Positions 12,334-19,479 of a DNA stretch of 27,884 nucleotides are shown here, piece after piece. Under the pieces are notes generated by a model. The model was not told where the DNA came from. It worked only from the letters and a program-made list of their open reading frames with translations, and made no database searches. The DNA comes from a virus: IMG/VR virus record IMGVR_UViG_3300030328_002028, positions 1 to 27,884 of that record. One strand, given 5' to 3'. Position numbers and translations under genes: made by a program. How positions within the stretch are numbered: the stretch's first letter is position 1; each line of letters begins with the position of its first letter.

Positions 12334-13047
12334 ATGATGTTACTACATTGTGGAGGCCGTGCAGTCAGCTTTGCTGAACTACAAGGCGTTACACTACCAG
12401 AAAAAACAGATACTTACACACCAGTACCATTTGCAGATCTTGTAACAAATGCACAACAGGTAGCAGAAAACCTATTGACAGATTACAATTTTGTCGAAGG
12501 TAAATATGCATTAGCTGGAAAAGACCAGAGAATGTTTGCTACGCTTACATTTGAGGGAGAAGATCCAGATATGATGTTGTCACTTGGTATAAGGTCAAGT
12601 TATGACAAAAGTATGTCAAATGGATATTGCTTTGGTGGAAGTATAACAGTATGTGACAATCTTGTATTCGCAGGAGATTTTGTCATAATGCGTAAACATA
12701 CAAAAAATGTATTTGAAGATCTTCAGAAACAGTTAGTTGGAAGTATATATGACTTTCAAACAGGTTCTAAGTTTCAAAACATTATGGAAGACAGAGAATT
12801 GATGAAAAATATGAATGTCAATACAGATGACGCTTATCAATTCTTAGGAAGAATGTTTGGATACGGAGTACTGAAAGCAAGACAACTAACAACAGCATTG
12901 AATTGTTGGAAAAACCCACCATATGCTGAGTTTCAAGACAAAAACATGTGGTCATTGTATAATGCGTGTACGGAAGCATTGAAGAGCACGCCACCAAATC
13001 ACATTATACAAAAACACATAAAGTTGCACGAATACGCAACTACTTAA
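12334..13047 (+). CDS. DUF932-like (phage/plasmid-type) protein
   Basis: The 237-residue protein carries the core pattern of DUF932: LGIRSSYDKSMSNGYCFGGS (about residues 84-103), then VCDNLVFAGD and MRKHTKNVFEDL. This family (also called phage/plasmid-like protein) is widespread in phages and plasmids, and its biochemical role is not settled. The N-terminus is shorter than in many members, and the C-terminus (NCWKNPPYAEF to the end) fits the family. The ATG follows AAGGAG; a second ATG follows immediately. It is the last gene before a hairpin-containing gap, so it may end a transcription unit. Confidence 0.8.
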   Translation: MMLLHCGGRAVSFAELQGVTLPEKTDTYTPVPFADLVTNAQQVAENLLTDYNFVEGKYALAGKDQRMFATLTFEGEDPDMMLSLGIRSSYDKSMSNGYCFGGSITVCDNLVFAGDFVIMRKHTKNVFEDLQKQLVGSIYDFQTGSKFQNIMEDRELMKNMNVNTDDAYQFLGRMFGYGVLKARQLTTALNCWKNPPYAEFQDKNMWSLYNACTEALKSTPPNHIIQKHIKLHEYATT

Positions 13048-13061
13048 ATAACAACTTAAGT
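13042..13061 (+). other. Short hairpin at the end of the DUF932-like gene
   Basis: ACTTAA-ATAACAAC-TTAAGT, a 6-bp stem that includes the gene's TAA. No T-tract follows. Probably part of the folded 3' end or of the intergenic element immediately downstream. Confidence 0.35.
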
Positions 13062-13068
13062 AAACCAA

Positions 13069-13116
13069 AGCAGGGAACACTAGGCAATATTGCTAGATGA
13101 GCCAACCTTCCCTGCT
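13069..13116 (+). other. Intergenic closing stem, possible terminator or processing hairpin
   Basis: AGCAGGGAA (13069-13077) pairs perfectly with TTCCCTGCT (13108-13116), enclosing small CTAG/CTAG and GGC/GCC pairings. It is followed by GAAGTTTAAATAAT rather than a U-tract. It separates the DUF932-like gene from the next pair. Confidence 0.5.
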
Positions 13117-13143
13117 GAAGTTTAAATAATAAAGGAATAAACA

Positions 13144-13590
13144 ATGGAAACAACAAAAGTAAAAATACAACAAGGAGATGTTTTGTTTAAACAAGTAGAT
13201 CCTGAAGAGTTCAAAAACATGAGAAAAGAAATGGTAAGACAACAAGGTAAGGCTACTTGGAGAAACGACTGGGATATAAAATCTAGAATTTGTCCTGATT
13301 CACCTGATGGTACTAAATGCATAGTTGCATTAGGAGAAGCCACTGGGCATCATCATAGATTCGATACTGCACCAGAAGGAGCAATAGTCACTGCTTATGA
13401 CACTACATCATGGAGAAGTAAAAACAATCCAGCACAATGTGATTTTATTGCAATAGAAAATACAACTGAAGATGTAACTCTTACGCATGAAGAACATAAT
13501 CCAATACAAATACCAGCTGGTTATTACAAAATTGAAATAGTGAGAGAATTTGATCACTTTTCACAACTAGAAAGGAGCGTAGTAGACTAA
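13144..13590 (+). CDS. QGDVL / GHHHRF family protein
   Basis: The 148-residue protein begins METTKVKIQQGDVLFKQV and contains GEATGHHHRF (about residues 63-72), LTHEEHNPIQIPAG and YYKIEIVREFDHFS. I recognise this as the widespread uncharacterised family with QGDVL...GE.TGH.HR......LTHEEH.PI..P.G.Y.....RE. The conserved His and Glu residues look like a metal site on a beta-barrel, but no activity is established to my knowledge. Its TAA overlaps the ATG of the next gene (TAATG). The ATG follows AAAGGAATAA. Confidence 0.7.
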   Translation: METTKVKIQQGDVLFKQVDPEEFKNMRKEMVRQQGKATWRNDWDIKSRICPDSPDGTKCIVALGEATGHHHRFDTAPEGAIVTAYDTTSWRSKNNPAQCDFIAIENTTEDVTLTHEEHNPIQIPAGYYKIEIVREFDHFSQLERSVVD

Positions 13591-14582
13591 TGGCATGGGC
13601 AAATGAAATAGTATACTCTTGGGAAAATAATATTAGACCAAGACATAGTTTATCTAATATGATAAATAACTTTGTAAACTTAAAAACAAATCTACCCCAT
13701 TTTGAAAAAAGATACATAAATGGAAGTAGATATGCTTTATTTTGGGGAAACTCAAAGAAAGTAAATGTAGTATCAGATTGGAACCTGAGAGGTACATATG
13801 ATACAAAACTAGAAAAATCAATACCTTCTAGGGGGATCGATGCTCAAATTAATGTAAAAGACATGGTTATGACTGTCTATGATGCAGGTATACTAGAACA
13901 AGGTTCTAATATATTTGGCACAGATTTTCATGACAATGTACAAACTCATTATCATTACGGAACTGGTAATATCTACGAAGGAACTAAGCATGAAATAAAA
14001 GGTAAGGGTTCTTGGCGTGAGATCGTAACACCAAACAAAAAGAATCAACCTTTCTTTAGTGGAATGAAGTTAGACCTTAATACATTTGCAATACTAAATA
14101 AAGCACCTAAAGACGCTATAGAAACTGCTGAAACTTGGAAAGAAATAACTAGACTAAGAAGAAACGGCAGAAATAGAGCTAGAAATAGGGATTTAAGAGC
14201 ACAAGAAAGACTGCAAAAGTATCAAAATACAGGCGATATAAACCAGTTAGAGATGGAAGATGCTTTTAGATTGTTTAATGTATCCGAAAGAAGAATAGTT
14301 ATAGAAGCTTTTGGAATGGATACAATTCTTGCTAATTGCGAATCTAAAGTATTAGATAAACACGAAGTGGACGGAAGACCTTATGAAGTAGTTGAGGTAA
14401 TGATAGAAGACACAACAACACCTGATGGTGTTCGTGGATGCAATTATCTAAGAATGGTAAATCCTAGTACATCAGAAATCCATTTTGAAGGAATACCTAA
14501 TACCCAAACTAAGGTAACAGGAGCCTTACAATGGAGAGACAATGATGAAAACGGATATGTCAAACCAGTTGTATTAACTTAA
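13590..14582 (+). CDS. DUF6745-like protein, partner of the GHHHRF protein
   Basis: The 330-residue protein shows no motif I recognise in its first 230 residues, which include a His-rich stretch (DNVQTHYHYGTGN). Its C-terminal 100 residues match my recollection of the DUF6745 tail: SERRIVIEAFGMDTILAN, a disposable middle, then CNYLRMVNPSTSEIHFEGIP and a final KVTGALQWRDND...PVVLT. In many bacteria such a domain is found next to a GHHHRF-type gene, as here, and the two overlap as TAATG. This suggests the pair work together, in a role that is unknown. Family assignment is from memory of the pattern and not from a search. Confidence 0.6.
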   Translation: MAWANEIVYSWENNIRPRHSLSNMINNFVNLKTNLPHFEKRYINGSRYALFWGNSKKVNVVSDWNLRGTYDTKLEKSIPSRGIDAQINVKDMVMTVYDAGILEQGSNIFGTDFHDNVQTHYHYGTGNIYEGTKHEIKGKGSWREIVTPNKKNQPFFSGMKLDLNTFAILNKAPKDAIETAETWKEITRLRRNGRNRARNRDLRAQERLQKYQNTGDINQLEMEDAFRLFNVSERRIVIEAFGMDTILANCESKVLDKHEVDGRPYEVVEVMIEDTTTPDGVRGCNYLRMVNPSTSEIHFEGIPNTQTKVTGALQWRDNDENGYVKPVVLT

Positions 14583-14590
14583 TAAATAGT

Positions 14591-14655
14591 GAAGCAGTGT
14601 GATTCCATTTATATAATGGTAGGACTCCGCATCGTCCTTACCCTCGCACTGCTTC
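14591..14655 (+). terminator. Branched hairpin after the DUF6745-like gene
   Basis: GAAGCAGTGTG (14591-14601) pairs with CGCACTGCTTC (14645-14655), 11 bp with one wobble. Inside are CCATT-TATAT-AATGG and AGGAC...GTCCT. CTTTATTTT follows. It resembles a terminator but is branched, and its 3' arm is shared with element i. The 3' arm plus tail is an 18-base duplicate of 10564-10581. Confidence 0.5.
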
Positions 14656-14668
14656 CTTTATTTTCAAC
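14653..14668 (+). promoter_or_regulatory. TTCCTTTAT element, copy i
   Basis: TTCCTTTATTTTCAAC, the last clear copy. It precedes the replication genes: the annealing protein starts 30 bases downstream with AAGGAG. Confidence 0.42.
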
Positions 14669-14697
14669 TTTTATTTTAAACAAACAAAGGAGTTAGA

Positions 14698-15411
14698 ATG
14701 AATAAATTCTATTCAACATTGAGAAATGAAAACTATAAACCATTTGTGGAAACAAAAGGTGGCGGTAAATTCTCAGCTGATTATTTATCTTGGGCAGTAA
14801 TGCATGACTATCTGAAAAAGAACTTTCAGTATGTCAATTACAAGATACATGAATACACAGTAGTAAAAGAAAATGGTACATCGTTAACTGTTCCTTACAT
14901 GTTATTGCCAAATGGAACAGCCATTGTAAAAATAACGCTAACACTTGAAGATAATGATGGAGATAAACATTCACATGAAGAATGTTTGGCTATCAGAAAT
15001 CATTCAATGCAAGCAGCCAGCTCACCAGATTGTGCTCAAGTAGAAAACACAATAAGAAGATGTATAGCAAAAGCTGGTAGTATGCTAACTGGTTTTGGTA
15101 TTGAATTGTGGTTTGGGGAAGACATCAGAGACCTTGACTACAATCCAAATATACCTAATCACGCAGAACTTAGTGCAAATACCAAAGGAGAAGTAAAAAG
15201 CTTACCAAAGGACGCACCTAAGTTAAAAAGATTAGCTAACTCAAAATACTTTAAAGATGCAAAGACAAAGAGTGGAAAAAGCATTGAACAAGGTGTAACT
15301 GCTTGGCTAATGGAGAAAGATAGAACTAACGATGAAGTTCTTGCAAAATACATTGAACTAAAAGACTTAGAAGTAAAGTTCAAAAAAGAAAGTGAAAAGG
15401 AGAGTAAGTAA
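14698..15411 (+). CDS. Single-strand annealing protein, DUF1071 / Sak3-like
   Basis: The 237-residue protein has the DUF1071 pattern: YLSWAVMHDYLKKNF (residues ~29-43), a strand-rich core with PYMLLPNGTAIVKITLTLED, EECLAIRNHSMQAAS, and the helix VENTIRRCIAKAGSMLTGFG then IELWFGEDI. This is the Sak3 branch of the Rad52-like superfamily. Such proteins pair complementary single strands in phage recombination and form rings on single-stranded DNA. The C-terminal ~85 residues are charged and probably flexible, perhaps for partner binding. ATG preceded by AAGGAG. It heads the replication-recombination operon and its stop overlaps the next start (TAATG). Confidence 0.82.
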   Translation: MNKFYSTLRNENYKPFVETKGGGKFSADYLSWAVMHDYLKKNFQYVNYKIHEYTVVKENGTSLTVPYMLLPNGTAIVKITLTLEDNDGDKHSHEECLAIRNHSMQAASSPDCAQVENTIRRCIAKAGSMLTGFGIELWFGEDIRDLDYNPNIPNHAELSANTKGEVKSLPKDAPKLKRLANSKYFKDAKTKSGKSIEQGVTAWLMEKDRTNDEVLAKYIELKDLEVKFKKESEKESK

Positions 15412-15959
15412 TGCCTTACGAAAAAACAGCAACTGTTAAATCAGTTAAAATAGACTATGATGTTGAAAAACAATGGGGAAAATGGAATCCTACATTTGAC
15501 ATGTTCTTAACAGTTACATACAATGATGGACAAGACTGGGATAATGAACTTGAAATATACGGAATGGTCAAAAAGGAAATTGAAACCAATGATCAAAAGT
15601 CATGGGGATCTGCATTCAAAGTAAAGAACTTCTTTGAATCTACCTTAAAAGAAAAAGACCTGTATATGAATGATGATTATACTATACCAGATAAATGGCT
15701 TGATCAAGCAATTGGTAAGCAATTTATGGTCTGCTCATACAAAACTACAAAGTTGAAGAAAAGTGGTAAGAACTTTTGGGATACTTACAAAATTGTAGCT
15801 AGAGCTGATTCACCACAAGGTACATTGAAAGCTAAAGTAATGAAAGATGTTCAAGACGGATGGATAAAGAATTACTTTACCGAAGATATGGACAGAGACA
15901 TTAATTCATCTACACCTAATACAAATACTGCAAACGCAGATTTTGAAGTAGATATTTAG
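15411..15959 (+). CDS. Probable single-stranded DNA-binding protein
   Basis: The 182-residue protein is likely an OB-fold SSB. It has alternating strands and aromatic residues (QWGKWNPTFDMFLTVTYNDG; KSWGSAFKVKNFF; GKQFMVCSYKTTKL) and an acidic tail ending NADFEVDI, like the acidic tip by which SSBs recruit partners. It lies between the annealing protein and the primase-helicase, the usual place for a phage SSB. No family is named with certainty, and an unrelated replication accessory protein is possible. Its ATG overlaps the preceding TAA as TAATG, with a GGAG ribosome site. Confidence 0.6.
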   Translation: MPYEKTATVKSVKIDYDVEKQWGKWNPTFDMFLTVTYNDGQDWDNELEIYGMVKKEIETNDQKSWGSAFKVKNFFESTLKEKDLYMNDDYTIPDKWLDQAIGKQFMVCSYKTTKLKKSGKNFWDTYKIVARADSPQGTLKAKVMKDVQDGWIKNYFTEDMDRDINSSTPNTNTANADFEVDI

Positions 15960-15961
15960 TC

Positions 15962-16234
15962 ATGAAGATACCAACTGTAAAATACATAATGAAAAAATGG
16001 TTAAGACATAAACTTGATTTAGGTCTAGACACCGTTGCTTCACATGAAATTGAAACAGATTTGGTCACTTATGGAAAAGAGTACTGGGGGAAGTTACATA
16101 CCCCTAGTACCTATTCCCGTGCATGGCGAGATCTAAAGAGTGGAAAAGAGCTTGACGACATTGATGTTTCAAAAGTAAGAGAAGTAAAAACTAAAAGTGC
16201 GGAGACAACATGGAGACTAATAACTGGTGGGTAG
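15962..16234 (+). CDS. 90-aa basic protein, replication module
   Basis: No family recognised. MKIPTVKYIMKKWLRHKLDL..., basic at the start, with possible helix-turn-helix-like spacing in KYIMKKWLRHKL...ETDLVTYGKEYWGKLH. It overlaps the primase-helicase start by 25 bases and follows the SSB-like gene by two bases, so it is co-translated with them. Possibly a DNA-binding loader or accessory to the helicase, but this is only inferred from position. Confidence 0.62.
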   Translation: MKIPTVKYIMKKWLRHKLDLGLDTVASHEIETDLVTYGKEYWGKLHTPSTYSRAWRDLKSGKELDDIDVSKVREVKTKSAETTWRLITGG

Positions 16235-18033
16235 AATACGCCACTACAAGTGTTAGCAACAGAAATCATCTGTGTAGAGTTGCAGAATTTCCAGAAATAG
16301 CATCAAAACATCAGAACTTAGAAATATACAGAAGTATGTTTCTATATCATGAAGATATTGTAGAGTTTGTTGCTAAAAATGGAACTGTAACTGGCTTTAA
16401 CGGACTACAATCAATAGATAAACTTGTTATTGATATTGACTATGTTAAAAATGATAATGACATGGGAAATGAAACAAGATTAAAAGTCTTAGATGTAATT
16501 GACAATATGGAAAAACTACTTATACAGCCAAACCAATACAACATATGGTTTTCTGGTAAGGGTTTTCATATACATCTTGGCAATGTCTACGGATTTGAAG
16601 ATTCTAATCAACTAGCTAAACAAGTAAGAGCAACAATGCAGCGTGATTTTGGGGAACATATAGATATTATATATGATAGCCGAAGATTAATCCGTGCTGG
16701 ACACTCTTATCATAAAAGTTCTGGATTGTATAAAATACCAATATCATATAATGAATTAGATGAATTACAGTATTTTGACATAACAGAACTAGCTCAACAC
16801 ATTAGAACAGATTACAAACCTCATAAAATAGTTCAGGAAAAAGTCGTTGGATTAGACCCAATGGACATGAGCAGAAAAAACATTAAAGAAGTGCGTAAAG
16901 TCTTCGATAATGCAAAAGGAATATCAACAAGATACATTACTTGCGTACAACATATATATAATGCTGGATATGTGCCTAGCAATAGACATAAACATCTATT
17001 AGCATTAATAAGTATATGGAGAAAGAAATATGCATTTGATAAAGTAGCTTGTGATAATCTAGCAAGAGCATACATGTCTAAAATGGATAATCCATTAGAC
17101 CCAGTTGAAACAAGTAAGATAGTAAGTGACGCATTTAAGAATGATTACAATTATGGCTGCAGTCATCCAGTATTGCAACCTTATTGTGATAGTAAATGTC
17201 TATTGTATAAATACAAGAATCTTGATGAAGAAACAAACATATTAAATGCAGATGAGATGGTTAACAAACTCATAGAGCATTATACATCAGACTTCACAGA
17301 TAGATCCTTTGATTTAAAAGACATATTCACATTCATACCTAGAACGCATTTATTTACATCTGGACAGCTAGTAACTCTTATTGGCGATACAGGTTTAGGT
17401 AAAACAGCTTTCATTAGTTATATCATAACGCAATTACCAAAGATAAAGATATTATTTCTATCATTGGAAGTAGATGATATAACAATGTCAAGACGATTCT
17501 TACAAGCTTCAATGAGAAAATCAAAATCAGAAACACTAGAAATGTTGAAAAGTGGAGACATGGATTTGATTAACAAAGCAAAAAAGTCAATAGAACACAT
17601 AAAACTAGAAACAGTCAGTCCTGACATACAAGACTTAGCAAGTTTTGTGTCAGAAAGTGAATCAAAGATAGTTGTTGTAGATACTATTGACAGAATACCA
17701 GCTAAGTATGCTGGTAAAGATGATTTTGCTAGACAAGAAGTAATCGCAAATGGTTTAAAGGATTTAGCAATGAAAGAAGATGTAATAGTATTAGCGGTAC
17801 ATCATATTTCAAAGTCAGCCTCATATAACTTCAAAGAAACAAACACCTTGGACGTTCATAGCGGTAAAGGCAATAGTGCCATAGAACAGAAATCAGACCA
17901 GTACATAGCGTTTCAAGGAAAAGAAATGAGTAGGGCTAGAGTTGTAAAATCACTTAAAGCAAGAGACGAATCAAAGTTTGAATTGCTTCTCAACTATGAT
18001 TGGGATACTTTCACCTTTGATAAAAGAAACTAA
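16210..18033 (+). CDS. Primase-helicase: archaeo-eukaryotic-type primase fused to DnaB/RecA-type helicase
   Basis: The 607-residue protein makes primers and unwinds the fork. Its N-terminal part has archaeo-eukaryotic primase motifs: KLVIDIDYV (D75, D77), FSGKGFHIHL (residues 114-123) and YDSRRLIRAGHSYH (about 155-168). A helical linker with cysteines follows (C245, C317, C326, C330, the last three in GCSHPVLQPYCDSKCLLY), a possible zinc or iron-sulfur site. The C-terminal RecA-fold has Walker A GDTGLGKTAF (391-400), Walker B KIVVVDTIDR (VVVD at 487-490) and a sensor-like VLAVHHISK (H530, H531). All expected residues appear present. The ATG at 16210 follows GGAG and lies in the end of the 90-aa gene. 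Most phage primase-helicases use a TOPRIM primase, so this primase type is notable. Confidence 0.85.
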   Translation: METNNWWVEYATTSVSNRNHLCRVAEFPEIASKHQNLEIYRSMFLYHEDIVEFVAKNGTVTGFNGLQSIDKLVIDIDYVKNDNDMGNETRLKVLDVIDNMEKLLIQPNQYNIWFSGKGFHIHLGNVYGFEDSNQLAKQVRATMQRDFGEHIDIIYDSRRLIRAGHSYHKSSGLYKIPISYNELDELQYFDITELAQHIRTDYKPHKIVQEKVVGLDPMDMSRKNIKEVRKVFDNAKGISTRYITCVQHIYNAGYVPSNRHKHLLALISIWRKKYAFDKVACDNLARAYMSKMDNPLDPVETSKIVSDAFKNDYNYGCSHPVLQPYCDSKCLLYKYKNLDEETNILNADEMVNKLIEHYTSDFTDRSFDLKDIFTFIPRTHLFTSGQLVTLIGDTGLGKTAFISYIITQLPKIKILFLSLEVDDITMSRRFLQASMRKSKSETLEMLKSGDMDLINKAKKSIEHIKLETVSPDIQDLASFVSESESKIVVVDTIDRIPAKYAGKDDFARQEVIANGLKDLAMKEDVIVLAVHHISKSASYNFKETNTLDVHSGKGNSAIEQKSDQYIAFQGKEMSRARVVKSLKARDESKFELLLNYDWDTFTFDKRN

Positions 18034-18034
18034 A

Positions 18035-18068
18035 AATAGGGCGCAGATTACTTTATTTGTGCCCTATT
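18035..18068 (+). terminator. Hairpin after the primase-helicase gene
   Basis: AATAGGGC (18035-18042) pairs with GCCCTATT (18061-18068), extended by GCA/TGT with one wobble, around a loop containing ACTTTATTT, which resembles the core of elements h and i. No T-tract follows, so it may be an RNA-stability or processing hairpin rather than a terminator. Confidence 0.45.
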
Positions 18069-18089
18069 ACCACATACTAGGAGGCCATT

Positions 18090-18323
18090 ATGGCAATAAT
18101 AGAAATACATTTAAAGAATGAAAAATTGTATAAAGTAGAAGGACAGGACGCTATTGTATATGTACACGATCATGATATAAATGAAATTACTACAATGACA
18201 TTCAACAAACAGGAGAAGATAAATGAAAACTGGAAGAACGACAAGCCTGTTGGGATTTCCTTTATTAACGAGGATATTGATCCAAGACAAAGAAAGGACA
18301 GCATGGAAGATGATATTATTTAA
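18090..18323 (+). CDS. 77-aa acidic protein of unknown function
   Basis: No family recognised. It begins MAIIEIHLKNEKLYKVEGQD (strand-like), then turns highly charged, ending SMEDDII. ATG follows AGGAGG at good distance, the strongest ribosome site of this part. It starts a run of short overlapping genes downstream of the hairpin at 18035. Confidence 0.68.
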   Translation: MAIIEIHLKNEKLYKVEGQDAIVYVHDHDINEITTMTFNKQEKINENWKNDKPVGISFINEDIDPRQRKDSMEDDII

Positions 18324-18444
18324 AACATTTATGTTGTCAATAGGATATTCAACACTAGGAGGAGATAGTATTCAAGTAAGTATTGGTCTAATAAAATTAG
18401 AGCTATTTACCTCATTCACTATTAAAAAAGGATGGTTATTCTAA
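18310..18444 (+). CDS. 44-aa hydrophobic small protein (start uncertain)
   Basis: The frame ends at TAA 18442-18444. Starting at the ATG at 18310 it gives 44 residues (MILFKTFMLSIGYSTLGGDS...), moderately hydrophobic. A longer start at 18223 has a well-placed AGGAG, but would overlap the 77-aa gene by 101 bases and give an unusual composition. I prefer the shorter form, which overlaps by 14 bases. Its TAA overlaps the next ATG (TAATG). Confidence 0.4.
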   Translation: MILFKTFMLSIGYSTLGGDSIQVSIGLIKLELFTSFTIKKGWLF

Positions 18445-18506
18445 TGTTTGAATTTTTAACTATATGTATTTTACTATACATAGCATACTTACTGGAGAAA
18501 CAATGA
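18444..18506 (+). CDS. 20-aa membrane micro-protein
   Basis: MFEFLTICILLYIAYLLEKQ, a single hydrophobic helix with a charged tail. The ATG overlaps the preceding TAA (TAATG), and the TGA overlaps the next ATG (ATGA). GGAT upstream is an acceptable ribosome site. Composition and both overlaps support translation; function unknown. Confidence 0.5.
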   Translation: MFEFLTICILLYIAYLLEKQ

Positions 18507-18694
18507 AAAAAGTAACATTAAACATAGCAAGTGATAAAACTAAAAAGTTAATAGAAAACTTAGCTGATTTAGAACGTGTTGATAGGCAAAGAATGTCAAG
18601 TGATGGTAAGCATTACTTAGATGAAATATGGAAATTGTTAGGCTTGCCAACTTTTAACGAAATTAAAACAATACATTCAGAGGAAGAAGAATGA
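18503..18694 (+). CDS. 63-aa basic protein of unknown function
   Basis: No family recognised. MKKVTLNIASDKTKKLIENL..., charged and probably helical, ending in an acidic run (HSEEEE). I chose the ATG at 18503 because GGAG lies just upstream and it overlaps the micro-protein stop as ATGA. A longer frame from 18464 would run through that gene. Its stop overlaps the next start as ATGA. Confidence 0.62.
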   Translation: MKKVTLNIASDKTKKLIENLADLERVDRQRMSSDGKHYLDEIWKLLGLPTFNEIKTIHSEEEE

Positions 18695-18786
18695 GCGATT
18701 GTTGTAGTGCCCCAATATTTATATCAATTGAAACACCAATCTGTACTAAATGCAAAGAACATTGTGATGTTCAGGAGGAAAAATGA
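18691..18786 (+). CDS. 31-aa zinc-binding-type micro-protein (CCxAP family)
   Basis: MSDCCSAPIFISIETPICTK followed by CKEHCDVQEEK. The CC..P...C..C.EHC pattern matches very short cysteine-rich proteins common in phages and their hosts (CCGAP...CS.CKEH), taken to bind zinc. ATG overlaps the previous TGA, and its TGA overlaps the next ATG (ATGA both ends). Function unknown. Confidence 0.65.
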   Translation: MSDCCSAPIFISIETPICTKCKEHCDVQEEK

Positions 18787-19115
18787 GCGGTAAAGCACCA
18801 AAACAAAAAGGCAATAGAATCGAAAGAGAATGTGTTAATTTAGCTAAAGAATATGGCTTTAAATCTAAACGAGCATGGGGATCTGATGGTAGATCACTAG
18901 GCTGGCACGAAGAAGTAGACATGACTATAGAATGCAACAATATGGAAAACCTTAACCCAATGAAATTTCAGGTTAAAGGTCGCAAGTCTATAGCTGACTA
19001 TTTAAAACCATGTGAACATGTATTTGGACAAATACTAAAAGAAGACCGTAAAGAAGCATTGGTTGTTATAAAATACAAAGACTTGTTGAACATCTTTAAG
19101 ATGTTAGCAGGATAA
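18783..19115 (+). CDS. Hjc-like Holliday junction resolvase / PD-(D/E)XK nuclease
   Basis: The 110-residue protein has the layout of small archaeal-type Hjc resolvases and related phage nucleases. KQKGNRIERECVNLAKEYGF supplies the first acid (E14), followed by RAWGSDGRSLG, EEVDMTIE (D46), and MKFQVKGRKSI with Q63-x-K65. Such enzymes cut branched DNA so that recombined or concatemeric DNA can be resolved before packaging, consistent with the annealing protein and SSB nearby. The ATG follows GGAGGAA and overlaps the preceding TGA (ATGA). Q instead of E in the E-x-K motif is a variation seen in several families, so activity is likely but not certain. Confidence 0.75.
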   Translation: MSGKAPKQKGNRIERECVNLAKEYGFKSKRAWGSDGRSLGWHEEVDMTIECNNMENLNPMKFQVKGRKSIADYLKPCEHVFGQILKEDRKEALVVIKYKDLLNIFKMLAG

Positions 19116-19233
19116 CTTTCTTTGTCTGAACATAGGATTTCCTTAGGAAAAGAATGTTTTCACGAAGAAGGATTACAAATGATAGGGGGAGATAGGTTGG
19201 CGCTTGCTCCCCCTATAAAAAGGAGAATATAGA
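19116..19233 (+). other. Intergenic gap with palindrome and GC-rich hairpin
   Basis: TTTCCT-T-AGGAAA (near 19138-19150) is a near-perfect palindrome. ATAGGGGGAG (19182-19191) and CTCCCCCTAT (19207-19216) form a perfect 10-bp stem around 15 bases, followed by four A residues and the AAGGAG of the next gene. The hairpin has no U-tract and lies close to the ribosome site, so it could tune translation or processing. Confidence 0.5.
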
Positions 19234-19479
19234 ATGCCAACACCTTTTAGAAAATCTGATACTACTAAATCAGATGCAAAAAGAGCTGATAAGAACATTA
19301 AGGCTTGCCCTACTTGCAAAGTATGCTGGGAAATAGACAAAGATGCAACTAGCTCAGTTTGCAATAGAGAGAGAAATATAATAGTACATTCTTATTATGA
19401 GAATTTTCCAACATATGGAAAAAAGTTTGAGAAATGTCCAAGATGTAAAACTATATCAACAAAAAGGAGTCATGTATGA
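19234..19479 (+). CDS. 81-aa zinc-ribbon protein
   Basis: MPTPFRKSDTTKSDAKRADK..., a basic N-terminus followed by two cysteine knuckles, ACPTCKVCWE (about residues 24-33) and KCPRCKTIS near the C-terminus. Two C-x2-C pairs suit one zinc ribbon, with an extra C31 and C43. Similar ribbons bind nucleic acids or proteins. The ATG follows AAGGAG. Its end overlaps the membrane micro-gene. Confidence 0.68.
   Translation: MPTPFRKSDTTKSDAKRADKNIKACPTCKVCWEIDKDATSSVCNRERNIIVHSYYENFPTYGKKFEKCPRCKTISTKRSHV

Noticed and set aside
18223-18309. Longer start of the 44-aa hydrophobic ORF
   Set aside because: It has an AGGAG at good spacing, but the resulting 101-base overlap with the well-supported 77-aa gene makes it less likely. 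Kept as an alternative in the entry.
18464-18502. Longer start of the 63-aa gene
   Set aside because: It would run through the overlapping 20-aa micro-protein; the ATG at 18503 has GGAG and an ATGA junction.
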